From Blattamonas nauphoetae (Eukaryota; Preaxostyla; Oxymonadida), in contig JARBJD010000449.1 of assembly GCA_033064195.1 (NCBI GenBank), forward strand, positions 1 through 49,018: DNA of 49,018 bases. Reading direction: 5' to 3'. Of the stretch, positions 8,729 through 19,353 are shown piece after piece. The notes under the pieces are model-generated. The model made no database searches. It was not told where the DNA came from and saw only the letters and a program-made list of their open reading frames with translations. Both the position numbers and the translations under genes were made by a program. Each line of letters begins with the position of its first letter. Positions within the stretch are counted from its first letter, which is position 1.

Positions 8729-11332
8729 TCAGCGACTGAACAAACTTCGAAGGATTGGCAAAAGAATAGAGGAGAAACAGTGCAGACGACGGATCGTCGA
8801 ACGGATGAATACGATTGCCGTCTTCCTGCTCCTCTTTCTGCCCGCCAAAACCGACACACGCTTCGCTGGAAGCGCTGACGGTCTCCTCGTCTCATCCCTC
8901 CTCTTCTTGCTGTTCTTCGACGTGTTCGTCGACAGATACAGCGCTGGTTGGTATTCGATGAATCGATGGTCGGCGTAGATGTCGTCCACCTTCTTAAACA
9001 GCAGGCTGTGCAGAGCTGATGGCAGGAACGACGAAGGAAGTCCTTTCGTTGCGGATGTCGCTGGGATCGTCAGCTGGTGAAGTCCACGCAGTGTTGCCAG
9101 TGCTATTGGCATTGACACAGGCGGTGTCAGGAAGGACAGCGCCGCATCGTTCGTTTCCTGTCGTCGTTGCAATCCCCCTGCTGCTCCCTTCCCTCCCAGT
9201 GTTCCCGAATGAAGTGTCGACATTTTCTGTCCCTACTCCGCCGTCACATTCGTCGCAATCACAACCAACTTCGCCGTCACCATCGCGAACGTGAAGGGAG
9301 TGCGACCAGACGGTGTGGATTCTCGAACGACACAGCCGCACTCGTCGACGCACTGGACGGCGTGATCATCGTCGTGATCACCGAAGGCGAGTTGGCTGCC
9401 CTGAAGGGCGTGGTCTGTTGTGCTCTTCTCTCCGACAGCGGAGATGTCAGAGGACTTTGCGGTGGCGGTGTTAGTTTGGATGAATGGCGCGTCTTCTTGT
9501 TTGATTTATCGCGATCGGCTTGTTTTTCGTTTCTTCGGCGTTCTGTCCAGCTCCAGAACGCTTGATTCGCTTCTTTCCGAACATCTTCGCGATCTGTCTC
9601 GCCCCAGATCAGTCGAGGCGTCACAAACGACGAATCATACAAACACCAAAACGCACCGACATTGATCGGTAGGAACGGTGATTGCTGGATCGTGTTGTTC
9701 GCACTGTCCTGAAAGTCAATCATGTTTCCCGAGTTCTTCAGAGATGCGTTGCTTCGGCCTTTGTGTTTGTCTTCCTTTTCGAGAGAGGTGTGTTCACGCG
9801 GTCGGAAGATTGATTGCATGATGTCTTCTGATTTTCCGCTTCCAACCTTCGCAAGCACGTGCTGGCCGGTCTTGTCCTTCAACACGGTGAGCAGAGCGTC
9901 TTCTTCAGAGCGGTCTGGAGGGAAGAGAGGGAGGTGAGATTCATGAGAACGAAAAAGAGAAAACGATTGGAAGTGAGCTGAGAGCAAAAGTGGTGAAAAA
10001 CGAAAAAAAGTGAACTTGTACAGAATCAGACCTCCCGTCAACGCCAGAAACTCGATCAGGTTGTCCACATCATCGTCCTCCTCACCAACCTTCTTCGCCA
10101 TCCCGTTTTGATACGTCTGTACCTCTCGCTCCCTCCAAAGTCTGTCCAACACAACTTCGGCGATCTCGTCCAGATGCATCGATCCGAAAGAGTGATTCCG
10201 AGCTTGCGTCGTTTCGATTCCCACCTTCTTCACAAGCGACGGCTTGAGTTTCATCACTTTCAACACAATCAGCCAGTCCACAAGGTTCGACACATCACTT
10301 AAATCTCGCCAACTCCCATCCAGCGAGATGGAGGGTGGTTTAGTGTAGAAATGGATGGTTGCGTCGAGTTTGTTCGCTGACATTGACATCTTCGGTTCTT
10401 GTGGCATCCAAATGGCGCTTTGAGAAGAGGAACTGTATTTGAATGTGGGAGTCTGTGTGACGGTGTCTGGACGTTGGGAGGGGATGCTTGAGGCGCGCCG
10501 TCCTGTCGAACGGGAAGGTACGGATTTGCCAGCCCTTCACTCGACTTCACCAGTTACTCCAAGAAGTTCCGAGTTTGGGGCTCTTGGAATTGGAGAGCAT
10601 ACCGACGTTTCAGTTCTCGCACTCCGATACTCGCCACAGCTTCTCTCACGTGCTATCTGCTCCTTGTCTGTCAGAACCCATGGTTTGATCGGAAGACCTC
10701 CCAAAATCGTTTCTGCTTTCTGTTTTGTGTTCGAGTTCGGTGCTTTTGTCGTGTTGTGGCGGAATTGTGGCAGGAAGTGGATAGAGGACGATGCAGAGGG
10801 AGACATGTTATTGTAGAAGAAGTAAGGCGATGAAAGAGAGTAAAGTGATGCCGGCGACAGAAAAACGGCGAAAGAAGATAATTCGGTTCATGTCAAAGTT
10901 GCGATGGCGTCAGCTTGGGAAGTGGTTTCTGCGGAGTAGATAGCGGTTGCGTATATTGGATAGGATTCAAAAGCAGAAACGCTGGAGGGAATCACGTTGG
11001 ATTATTGTTGAAGAAAGGGTGTTTTGTGGACATCAGAAGTTGGAGAGTCGCTGCCGATGGTTGGCGAGGTTTTAGGCATCAGAGAGAGAGGGGAGAGAAA
11101 TATACATCCGATTTAGTTGGGCTGGATGAACCGGAGCGGGGAGAGAACATGGCGCGAGAAGCGACTCAGGAATCGATTTGAGAAGATCAGAAACAAATGA
11201 TTGGCGAGTCAACAGGAAGCAGATATCACGATAATAATCGTGCAAGTGCACTTCGGATGACTGTCGTGGTTCTGGAATGGGCGAGAAGGCCTCGATATAG
11301 AACAACGGGAGGATCCCACTGAAGGACGCCAT
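8729..11332 (-). pseudogene. RME-8/DNAJC13-like gene copy A, decayed
   Basis: Several minus-strand coding segments lie in order. 11332-11072 includes EVHLHDYYRDICFLL and CSLPAPVHPAQLN. 10806-10537 includes GLPIKPWVLTDKEQIARE. 10407-9277 includes NLVDWLIVLKVMKLKP and an IWN-type motif, INVGAFWCLYDSSFVTPRLI followed by WGETDREDV. 9223-8729 includes ALATLRGLHQLTI. RME-8/DNAJC13 family proteins are endosomal J-proteins with repeated FW…LIWN…R-E-L motifs, which is the basis of the call. The J-domain itself is not seen. Near 9917-10035 a stretch with a GT…CTTCCCTCCAG pattern could be an in-phase intron. Frame changes and an in-frame TAG near 9232 indicate decay. It corresponds segment by segment to copy B at 13.6-18.4 kb. 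Confidence 0.5.
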
Positions 11333-11432
11333 TTTCTGCTTTTTTGCATATTTTGAGGTGTTTGGAAAGAAGAAGATGACGTAAAAGAGACAGAAAAGCA
11401 TAGGTGAACCACAAAAGGAAAAAGATTTCACA

Positions 11433-12174
11433 AAATACCATTTCTTGTTGGGATACGAGGAACGATGTGATTAACTGTCAAAATTGAGTGAGATACGTTT
11501 CCTGGACAAAATATTGGGACAATATATAAATAAATATACATAGTTGAGTAGACTTGAAATGGTTGAGGACACAATACTGTCAATAGTCACGAGTGAGACG
11601 GTGCTCTGTGTTGTTGGTCCAGAAGAGAGACTGGAGATGTTCTGAGAATCAAACTTGACTAGAGCAGATCAAGATTGCAAACAGATGTGCCAAACGATGG
11701 TTTTGCCCTTATTTTCTCCATAGATAATTTGCGGGGGTGAGTTGATCCTGAAAGTCAAAATCAGTTTCCTTTTGTCAAATAGAGTGGAAATGAAAAGAAA
11801 ATCAAAATTCAAACCTTGTCGATTCACGCGCTGAGTTTCAGTTGAAAAGGAGATCGGACAGTCCAGTCAGTCCGGTGACTATTTGCATGATTGCATGGGC
11901 GGATCAGTGACTCAAAGTGACTTGAGATAAAAGTATGGGGTGTGATGCTGACCTGTGTCTAAATTGGTTTGATTTTTCTGAAAATGAGTTGAATTCTAAA
12001 AAATAGTGCGAAATGTGAAAGAAACACTACGAAAAGCGATTGATAGAGGATGGAGATTGTGAATGTGTTTTTGAGAGGAATATCCCAGGATATTGAGGTG
12101 ATTATCAAGACTGCTGCGATGTCCGATTGGAAGTGGGACATTTTGGGTCTGGATTCCTCATGTTTTGGACTTAT
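11433..12174. other. Non-coding right arm of the hAT-like element
   Basis: No convincing coding sequence is present. The stretch is A/T-rich with scattered CAGTGACTC/AGTCACT-type subterminal motifs. Confidence 0.5.
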
Positions 12175-12248
12175 GGGGGTGAGTCACTGACTCGATTTTT
12201 TTCGGTGACTGGACTCGGTCATTCTTGACTGTCTGTTGCCCATGCCTA

Positions 12249-12256
12249 ATTCAATG
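12249..12256. repeat. Target-site duplication ATTCAATG (right copy)
   Basis: It is identical to 8100-8107 and directly abuts the inverted repeat end at 12248. Confidence 0.85.
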
Positions 12257-12726
12257 TCTCTCTGGAAGCTAAAGCCGTGAAACTTCTCACATATATAGCT
12301 CCGTATTGTCGAGACTCAATAGATGCTTTTCTCAACTGCCTTAAGCGAACTTCTGATGATTCATTGACAGCCTTCATCCAGTCCATTGTGGTACTCCTTT
12401 CTTCAGCCAGTAAGACAATTACTGTTGCGACAGTGGAGATGCTCCGTTGTTTGATCAACTCTTGTTCACATCAAGTCAATCTCGGCCTTGTAAAAGCGGA
12501 TCTGATCCCTCAACTCATCGCATCTCTCAATATACGATCTCTTTCCTTTGCAGAAACAGAAGATATCCACATCAACGTCATGAGAATCATCTGGAACTCT
12601 CTCTGGCTCGCAACTCCATATGGTCTCAGACAACTCGAAATTGAAGATGGCAATGAAGAACAAGCTGTTCACGAGACAGTGCTGAAGCAAGTTCTGGTCC
12701 CTTCGGAGAAGTATATTTGCCATTTG
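12257..12726 (+). pseudogene. ARM-like family protein, piece 2 of 3 (central repeats)
   Basis: This continues the frame of 7912-8107 after the hAT-like element, with the phase carried across the target duplication. It encodes typical helical-repeat segments of the family: SIDAFLNCLKRTSDDSLTAF, IQSIVVLLSSASKTITVAT, LVKADLIPQLIASLN, and VLKQVLVPSEKYICHL at its end. The coding sequence stops being family-like at CATTTG (12721-12726), where the second element enters. The next residues of the family (CVNRFSI) are found at 18955. Confidence 0.8.
12721..12726. repeat. Target-site duplication CATTTG (left copy)
   Basis: Six bases identical to 18949-18954. The duplication falls between codons CAT and TTG of the ARM-family gene and leaves its frame intact if the element is removed. 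Confidence 0.7.
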
Positions 12727-12838
12727 GGTCGTTCCCACTCAGAATCGACACCCCTTTTTTCTTGTTTCAAAACACTTCATTTGTTGTAATCAAGCAATTT
12801 TTGGGGGCAAAAGTTTATCTTTTCACTAGATCAGTTTC
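12727..12838 (+). repeat. Left terminal inverted repeat of the 6.2-kb element
   Basis: It aligns by eye to the reverse complement of 18837-18948, best in TCAGAATCGACACCCC and in GGGGGCAAAAGTTTATCTTT. Most differences are transitions. Confidence 0.7.
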
Positions 12839-13089
12839 ATCGCAACTCTCAGAAATTATAATGAGTCCGATCTTCTTCCACCACGACAGTTGATTAAACT
12901 CGTCGTACACCTTGTCTCTCTTCGTGTATACTTCTAGGATATGGGGAAAAGATGGAAAATATCAGTTTTCCGGCAGCGTGTCGCAGTCTCCACAGAATGA
13001 CCCGTCTTCGGTCAGATCTCTCTCGTTTTGATTCTTCTCTCAGGAAATAATCAAGACAAACATCTCAATAACTGTCCACGTTTTATTTC

Positions 13090-16000
13090 AGTCTCCCAAC
13101 AATGCTACATCCTTCATTCGACAATCCTTCTCCACCACTTCTGTAATCCAACTATGCCCTCACATCGTCAGTGGTCGCTGCCTCATATTCCTTTTATCAA
13201 GATAACTCTCTTGAAACCAAACCGCAATCGTCAAGTTCTGTTCGATCCGCCAGAGTTCAAACGACGTGAAAAGCACTTCATAGAATGTCCGTTCCGATCT
13301 GCTCCTCAGCCTCCAAATTTGCCTTCAATCACCATAATTCGAAAGATACACAGCATACTCATCTCTTCTGCGGTTAAAGCTCTCGTCTCATACACACAGG
13401 CACTCTGCTCTTTATCCTGAACCCTAAATCCCTCACAGAAACGGAACAATATCTTACTCTCAACTATGTTGCTCTCCCTGTCACTATTGTCACTCATCTT
13501 CTCCCATTCAACCCGTTCTCTCCTTGCCTCCTTTCTGGATCAACGCAAACTTGAGCCACAGCTGGAAGAGGCAATCGAGATCCTCCTCCTCTTTATTCAC
13601 CACCAACCGTCTCTATCCCGACAACAATCCCATTCCTGCCCTCAATTTCGATTGACTTTGCCAATTTCTGTTCCACCAACATTGACACATCACCGGCGAG
13701 CGCTCTTCCTCTCTCGTCCATCGCATCATGCCCAATCACCCTCCTCGACGAGTATCCTTCGCTCTCCTCCTTCCTCCACATCCACTCCACCATCATTCTC
13801 TTCTCTCTCCTCCATACATTGGTTCCTTTCCACCAATCGATCATATCAAAAGCAGGTCCGTTCACTTCTGTTACCGAACGCCTTGTCGACTCGATTGGAC
13901 TGCACACTCTACCTCCTCTTCTCCAGGCCATGACGCTTCTCAGACACTTGATTCTCTTCTCCCCACCGCACACCGTCAAACAGCTCCAAGACCGCGCTTT
14001 CCGCTGCGGTTTGATGGGCTGGCTTCATTTTGGGGCATGCTCTCCGCCTGTGGCCATCACACAGCCCCGATCGCAAGAAAAGGAAGACACAAGCTGGATG
14101 AGCATGTCGATCGCGGCTGAGTCGAACGCTGTGGGAAGCTCAGCCGCTCTGCACATCCGCGATTGCTACAGAGACCTGTTCTTCCTCCTTTTGTCGCCCG
14201 CCTCGATCGAACACTACCTTATCCCCCTCCTTCTGCAGAGTCTGTACAACTCAGCCCTCGTCCCTGCTCCCCTCCACCCTGCTCACACACACTGCACACG
14301 CTTCTTCACTCCACTCGACACGAAAGACAAGCAGAGCGAGCCTCTCCGACTCCAACCATCGTCAATTGCCCACCCTCTCCTCACAAGCCCCCAGTACCAC
14401 TTCGTCAACAGACACACGTGTGCTATGCCTCCCTCGTTCCATCTGCTCCACCCCATCAACCTCGCCGACATACATCTCTCGCCTTTCTACGAGCCAGCAC
14501 ACGCCACTTCCACGTCCCTCACGTGGCACGAACCGAACTATCTGCTGTCGCCGTTCATCCTCCCACCGTCCTCGTTCTGGGCGATGTCCTCGCCGGACTT
14601 CTTCTACCACAACATGTCGCCCTCCGCCAACTCCAACCCGCACACCAGACACACCAATGGGTGGGACACGTTTGATCAGTGGAACATCTCCGACAAGAAG
14701 CTGCGGCAGAGGGAGAGGTAGTCGTTGGTGCACGCGCTGTGGATGCTACGCGATCTCATCGAAAGCTACACCACTCTCGTCTCGTTCTCGGCGCAGGAGA
14801 TACAACGACACATCGCTCTCAAGCTCAAACTGCTTGTGAAAGACTTCCAAGCAAAGACGAAGACATCCCCACGCACGACCTCAGAGAACATCGATTCCTG
14901 GTCAGAATCACCGTCCGAGCAAACCAAGGACGACCCTCAGCACACAACACAGCATCCTCTTCCGAATCCGTTCCGTGTACACAGCGACGACACAGTGAAG
15001 AGGACAACGGTGGACGCGGACGGGTCAGGACGAGATTTAGGTGATCCACTCTCCCTCGCCGATTGGGATCGAGCGTTGTCGCAGGCAAAGGAGGACGGGC
15101 TGGACGTGAAGGAGGGTGAGAAAATGTCGAAGCTGCATCACTTCGAGCACACCACGACAACTTTCCTGCACACCCTCATCCGCGACAGAATACAGAGCGA
15201 GCTGAACTTGAAGGACGCTCTTTCCAAACAAGGCAAGTCAACAGCCAAGCACTCGATGACATCGAGCAAGCCTCAAATCACAGACTACTTCACCGAAGCG
15301 CACTCAAAGGATTTTGAGAATACTCAGATTCTGACAGTGGCTGTCAAGCGGGGACACTCGCTTCTTTCGCCCGTCGGAAGAATGGTGAAGGAGGCCACAC
15401 TGACCAAGTATGGCTGTGGGGAGAAGTCGTCGTGGTTGGAGGCCCTGCTCCAATCAACAGCAGCGCCTTTTGGGCGATGTTCGACTCGGACACTCGCTCG
15501 CCTGTGCTCGTGTGGGGCGAGAAGGACAGACAAGAACTTGTCTCGTTCCTCCACAACGAAATGGAAGACAATGCCAAACTCACCGCGACTACCAACAAGC
15601 CGACTGATGCTGCGATGAAAGAGGACGCCACGTTCACTCTAGATCCCGACCTAGTTTGCACGTACTCCGTCGAAGAGTCGGTCAAGTCGGTGATGGTGGA
15701 TGGGAAGCTCGCCTTCGTGTTTCCTTCGTCGATGCAAGACCAGTCGCACGCCAATCTGAACAAGGACAAACGATCGTTCATTTTTCAGTCGTCGGAGTCG
15801 AAGGCGTTCAGCCAGTACAGTCGAGCAATGACAAGTCACATCCCGCCCTCGTAACGACTCAGGGCACCATCACAAACACGCTCCTCCATCCCCCGCTGGT
15901 CATCTTCCCACCTGCGCCGACTCTCTCCCACCTGCGACTCGTGTTCACGTCTTCGCTGTCGCACGTGAAGGCGGGCGAGTACTTCATCGACGTGCTGATG

Positions 16001-18403
16001 GAGGAGTACGCCCCTGTCCTCTTCCTCGTCCATCAGCACTCTGTCGAGAACGTCGCCCAATTGCTCGCGTCGGATGAGCGACGGAAAGCGGGAGGAAGCC
16101 AAACAATAACTTACTCTGCTGAACGACCGCCTGCTCTCTACGCCGAACAACAGGAAGCCACATCAGCAACACAGCATATCGACACCATGCGAGGAATCGA
16201 CGATTGTTCTCAGTTTGCGAGGTCTCTGTTTGCAGTGTCCAATCCCCTTCTCTTCGCCGAAGAGCTGATGAAGCGGATCGAATGCCTCGGACAGGTGTTA
16301 GGCAATCTCGAGCAGGGCCTCGCTAAGTCCTTCGACATTCAGAACTCGAAAACATCCTCGCTCTTGTTCGCTGCTCTCCCCGACTTGTCTGTGCTGCACC
16401 TTCTGCTCCGATTCTGCGTCGCTTTGAGCCGACCCTATCCGCAGACGAGTCCGTCGCTGTCTGTCATCATCCTCTCCTCCATCGTCTGCCAGAGCGTCTC
16501 TCTCATCCACACCATCCAGCGCACCGCAGCAGGACGGAAGTCGAGTGAGCAGTTCGCTGAGCATGGTGAGTTCGAGTTGTTGGTGATTGATTACTGCGTG
16601 AAGATCTGCGCCACGTCCTTCGCACTCATCTAGACTCTCATCCACTCGTCGAAAGCTCGCCTGCTCTCCTTCAAAGACAAGAACGGCATCGCGCTGGTCT
16701 TCTCCTTCTTCAACGTCGCCCCTTTCCTCTCCACGCTCTACCCGATCTCGTCGACTGTCCAGCCTGACGACTCTCTTCTCGCCCGATCTGCTCCGCGGCA
16801 GAAGACCCAATCCTCAGTCCCTCTCGTCTCATTCAGCCGCATCGAGTCTACCCTGTCTCATCCAATCTCGTTCCCAAAGACTCACCGTGTCATTGTGTCG
16901 CTTGACTCGCTCATCCCACTCTTCGCCTCCAACCAGATATTCCCTCTCTCGATCGGACCTCGCTCGTTCCTCTACCAAAACCAGATCAGCCGCTACAACC
17001 GCTCCGCCACAACGAAGGACAACTTCGATGTGTTGAACCATCTCTTCAAGGTGTTCCTCCACGACATGTCCCCACTCTCCCTCGCCTTTCTCCCCTTCGC
17101 CCCGACGAAAGCCACACTCACCCGCATCGCCAAGTTGAACATTTCTGCTTCATCTCCCGATGCACGCGAAGCTGTTAAGATGGAGATGTCGGTCATGATC
17201 AAGCGAATGTCGCAGTACGCAGAGAGAAAACACGCTCGCGAGGAGAAGTGGAACGAGCTTGCGAGCTTTCACAGTCAAGACCGCCATTCGAGGCAGTCTG
17301 GATGTGCAGTGTGCACGGCCATTATCCAGCTGGGGAAGGAAGAGTCAGCCGATTTCGAAGCCACACGTGCCTCGCTCTATCTCCACCTCAACACTGCCAT
17401 CAAGCTGAAGCAGAGACCGCCCAACAGCTTCTGCAACATACAGAGCGTGGTGGGCAGGTGGAATGTGATCAAAACGTCGGCAGATGCGGACTTCGACGAG
17501 ACGGAGTTCAGAGACGAGCGAGTGTCGTCGTTCATCCTTTCGTCCCACGACAACACACTCGATTTGCACGGAAACCAGATCACACACACAAAAGAAGAAA
17601 CTACAGAAAACGCCACAGACGAGGAGCTCGACACTCCTTCCCCGTCCAGCGCGATGGACGATCGCAAGTCAGAGTCGCCACACCTCAAACAGACACCCAC
17701 CCTTCCCCCGTCCGTCTCTACACAGGCCACCACTCCACCAGCTCCCAGCACGCCGAGAACGTTCCCACGACTCGCCTCGAGACCAGTCTCACAACGTGCA
17801 CTGGACATCTCATCACCGTCACTCCCTCGCGGCCAGTCTTCACTTGCATCCTCGTCGTCGTTCACTCTCCAAGACACACCCACTCCATTCTCCGACAGTG
17901 TCCCGTCGGAGGCGGAGGAAGGACAAGCGACTGACCTCACAACTCAACTTCAGGACGAGGAGGACGACGAGAACTTCGACGCGATGGACGAGTTCCGACA
18001 GTTCTCGCTGCAGAAGTCGTTTGGTGGACGAGGCTCAGAATGGGGAGGAGCATCCAACGGAGGACGTGGAGGACACCTCACAAATCTGTTTGCCTGCTTC
18101 CCTCTCTCCATCCCTCCCCACGCTGATGCCCAGAAGACGAACGACATGGCGTTCCCTCCGTCCACTCGCCTCAAAATGCACAAAGAGAGGTCAACCTTGT
18201 TTCTGCTGCAGTACGTGTGCATGATCACCGACCTCCCTCTGAAGGACGACATGGTCACCTTCGACGACACAACCCGATCCGGGTCAGTCTCGCCGTACTT
18301 CGAAGCTCTCCATATCATCTCCCGCTGCCTCCTCACTCAGTCTCCCGTCGCACGCTTGTCTATTCCGTCCTCACGTCAGCTCGTCTTTCGATCCATCCGC
18401 TGA
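13090..18403 (+). pseudogene. RME-8/DNAJC13-like gene copy B, decayed
   Basis: A long plus-strand coding remnant. A segment after TTTATTTCAG at 13090 and another near 13390-13550 look like early exons. From about 13620 a continuous frame runs to 14721 (including LHIRDCYRDLFFLL and ALVPAPLHPAHTH), and the same phase resumes at 14725 after a single TAG. An IWN-type motif, INSSAFWAMFDSDTRSPVLV then WGEKDRQEL, lies at about 15445-15540 in another phase. A third phase covers 15824-18403 (e.g. HVKAGEYFIDVLMEEYAPVL), again broken by one TAG at 16631-16633. The C-terminal region is Ser/Thr/Pro-rich. RME-8 proteins act with Hsc70 on endosomes; assignment rests on the IWN-like motif, overall length and helical-repeat character. 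At least two phase shifts and two in-frame stops argue for a pseudogene. Confidence 0.5.
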
Positions 18404-18836
18404 CTTCTCTGAATCCAAATCGCTCGCTCTCGCTCTGTGTGGAACAGTCGCAGTAAAATCATTGTCCTCTTTGTCACAAGATTGGCAGAGAGAAAGGAAA
18501 CGAGAATATGACGATCTACTCGAGGTGACGAATGAAATACTGTTGAGTTGGACCTGAAGACTCGTTGAGAACAACCGAACGGCGAAAATGGCTGTCACAG
18601 AGATTCAATCACACTCACAATCATCAAAACCGCACCCATTGCTGTTGGAAGAGAAAGAGCACCAGCGTCAATTGTCATGACATTTTTCTACATGACAAGA
18701 GAGCAGTATTTTGGTTTCTCTTCGAAGAAAGGAGTAAGTGAGTCTTCTTTAATCATATTTCATTACCATTCACAACAATTCTCAGCCTTGATACTTCCTG
18801 ACGTCATTTGATAAAATAATGGGTTTGATCAACTTC
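18404..18836. other. Non-coding right arm of the 6.2-kb element
   Basis: No convincing gene is present. The sequence leads into the right inverted repeat. Confidence 0.5.
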
Positions 18837-18948
18837 AGTTGTGATTAAGTGAAAAGATAAGGTTTTGCCCCAAAAAATGGTTTGAATTGATTAAACTAAG
18901 TTATTTGAAACAATAAAACGGGAGTGTTGATTCTGTACAAAACTAGCT
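18837..18948 (-). repeat. Right terminal inverted repeat of the 6.2-kb element
   Basis: The reverse complement begins AGCTAGTTTTGTACAGAATC and follows the left repeat to TTATCTTTTCACTTAATCA. It directly abuts CATTTG at 18949-18954. Confidence 0.7.
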
Positions 18949-18954
18949 CATTTG

Positions 18955-19353
18955 TGTGTGAACCGCTTTTCGATCATCAACGGTGGCCAATCCAAGTTTT
19001 TCCTGTCACTCCTTGCTCGACTCCTCGAAATATGTACATACAATCAACCAGCAATGGAATTTGTTCTTCATATGCCAGTATTTATCACGATTCCGAGTTG
19101 TCTCACACGCTTCGAGGATGATTACACAATCTGGTCTTTTCTGTTTCTCATAAACAACACCCAGCGGGAATTGAACAACAAAAGGAGGGAAGTGCAGCAG
19201 ATGTGGAAGAAAGTGCATCGAATATTGAAAATGGAGGGAATGGAAGACGTGATGGAGGAAAAGCTGCGAAACGACAATGACGATGAAGGAGATGGAATTG
19301 CTGCCGAATCGATTGAATTTAACAACCGACTGGGCATGAACCTTCCGTACTAG
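18955..19353 (+). pseudogene. ARM-like family protein, piece 3 of 3 (C-terminus)
   Basis: This completes the ARM-family protein in the correct phase after the second CATTTG: CVNRFSIINGGQSKFF, LARLLEICTYNQPAMEFVLH, MPVFITIPSCLTRFE, then a charged helix (NKRREVQQMWKKVHRILKME) and the family-typical ending (FNNRLGMNLPY). The stop is TAG at 19351-19353, evidence that TAG terminates translation in this genome. No defect was seen within this piece. Confidence 0.8.

Larger units (their letters stand above)
8108..12248. mobile_element. hAT-like non-autonomous element carrying an RME-8-like gene copy
   Basis: The segment is 4141 bp long and starts TAGGCATGGGCA. It ends with the exact reverse complement, TGCCCATGCCTA, and is flanked by ATTCAATG on both sides. 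The TGGGCA-containing terminus and 8-bp duplication are hAT hallmarks. Subterminal copies of GTGACT/AGTCAC and GGACTC-type motifs lie near both ends (e.g. 8126-8141, 12175-12222 and 11855-11930), like transposase-binding clusters in hAT elements. No hAT transposase motif was recognised, so it is probably non-autonomous. The interior is dominated by a decayed minus-strand RME-8/DNAJC13-like gene, making it a Pack-type (gene-capturing) element by inference. Confidence 0.8.
12727..18948. mobile_element. TIR-bounded element carrying an RME-8-like gene copy, superfamily unresolved
   Basis: A 6222-bp segment sits between two copies of CATTTG in the ARM-family gene. Its first and last roughly 110 bases are imperfect inverted repeats that align with no offset from the duplications. 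Shared blocks include CAGAATC(G/A)ACAC, TTGTTTCAAA, TTTTTGGGG…CAAAA and TTATCTTTTCACT. Identity is perhaps 70 percent, so this insertion is older than the hAT-like one or belongs to a variable family. A 6-bp duplication is used by few superfamilies (Polinton, Dada), but no transposase or integrase was recognised. Cargo is a decayed plus-strand RME-8-like gene that fills most of the element. Confidence 0.7.

Noticed and set aside
7912-19353. Reassignment of TAG to a sense codon
   Set aside because: The otherwise intact ARM-family gene uses TAG as its family-appropriate stop.
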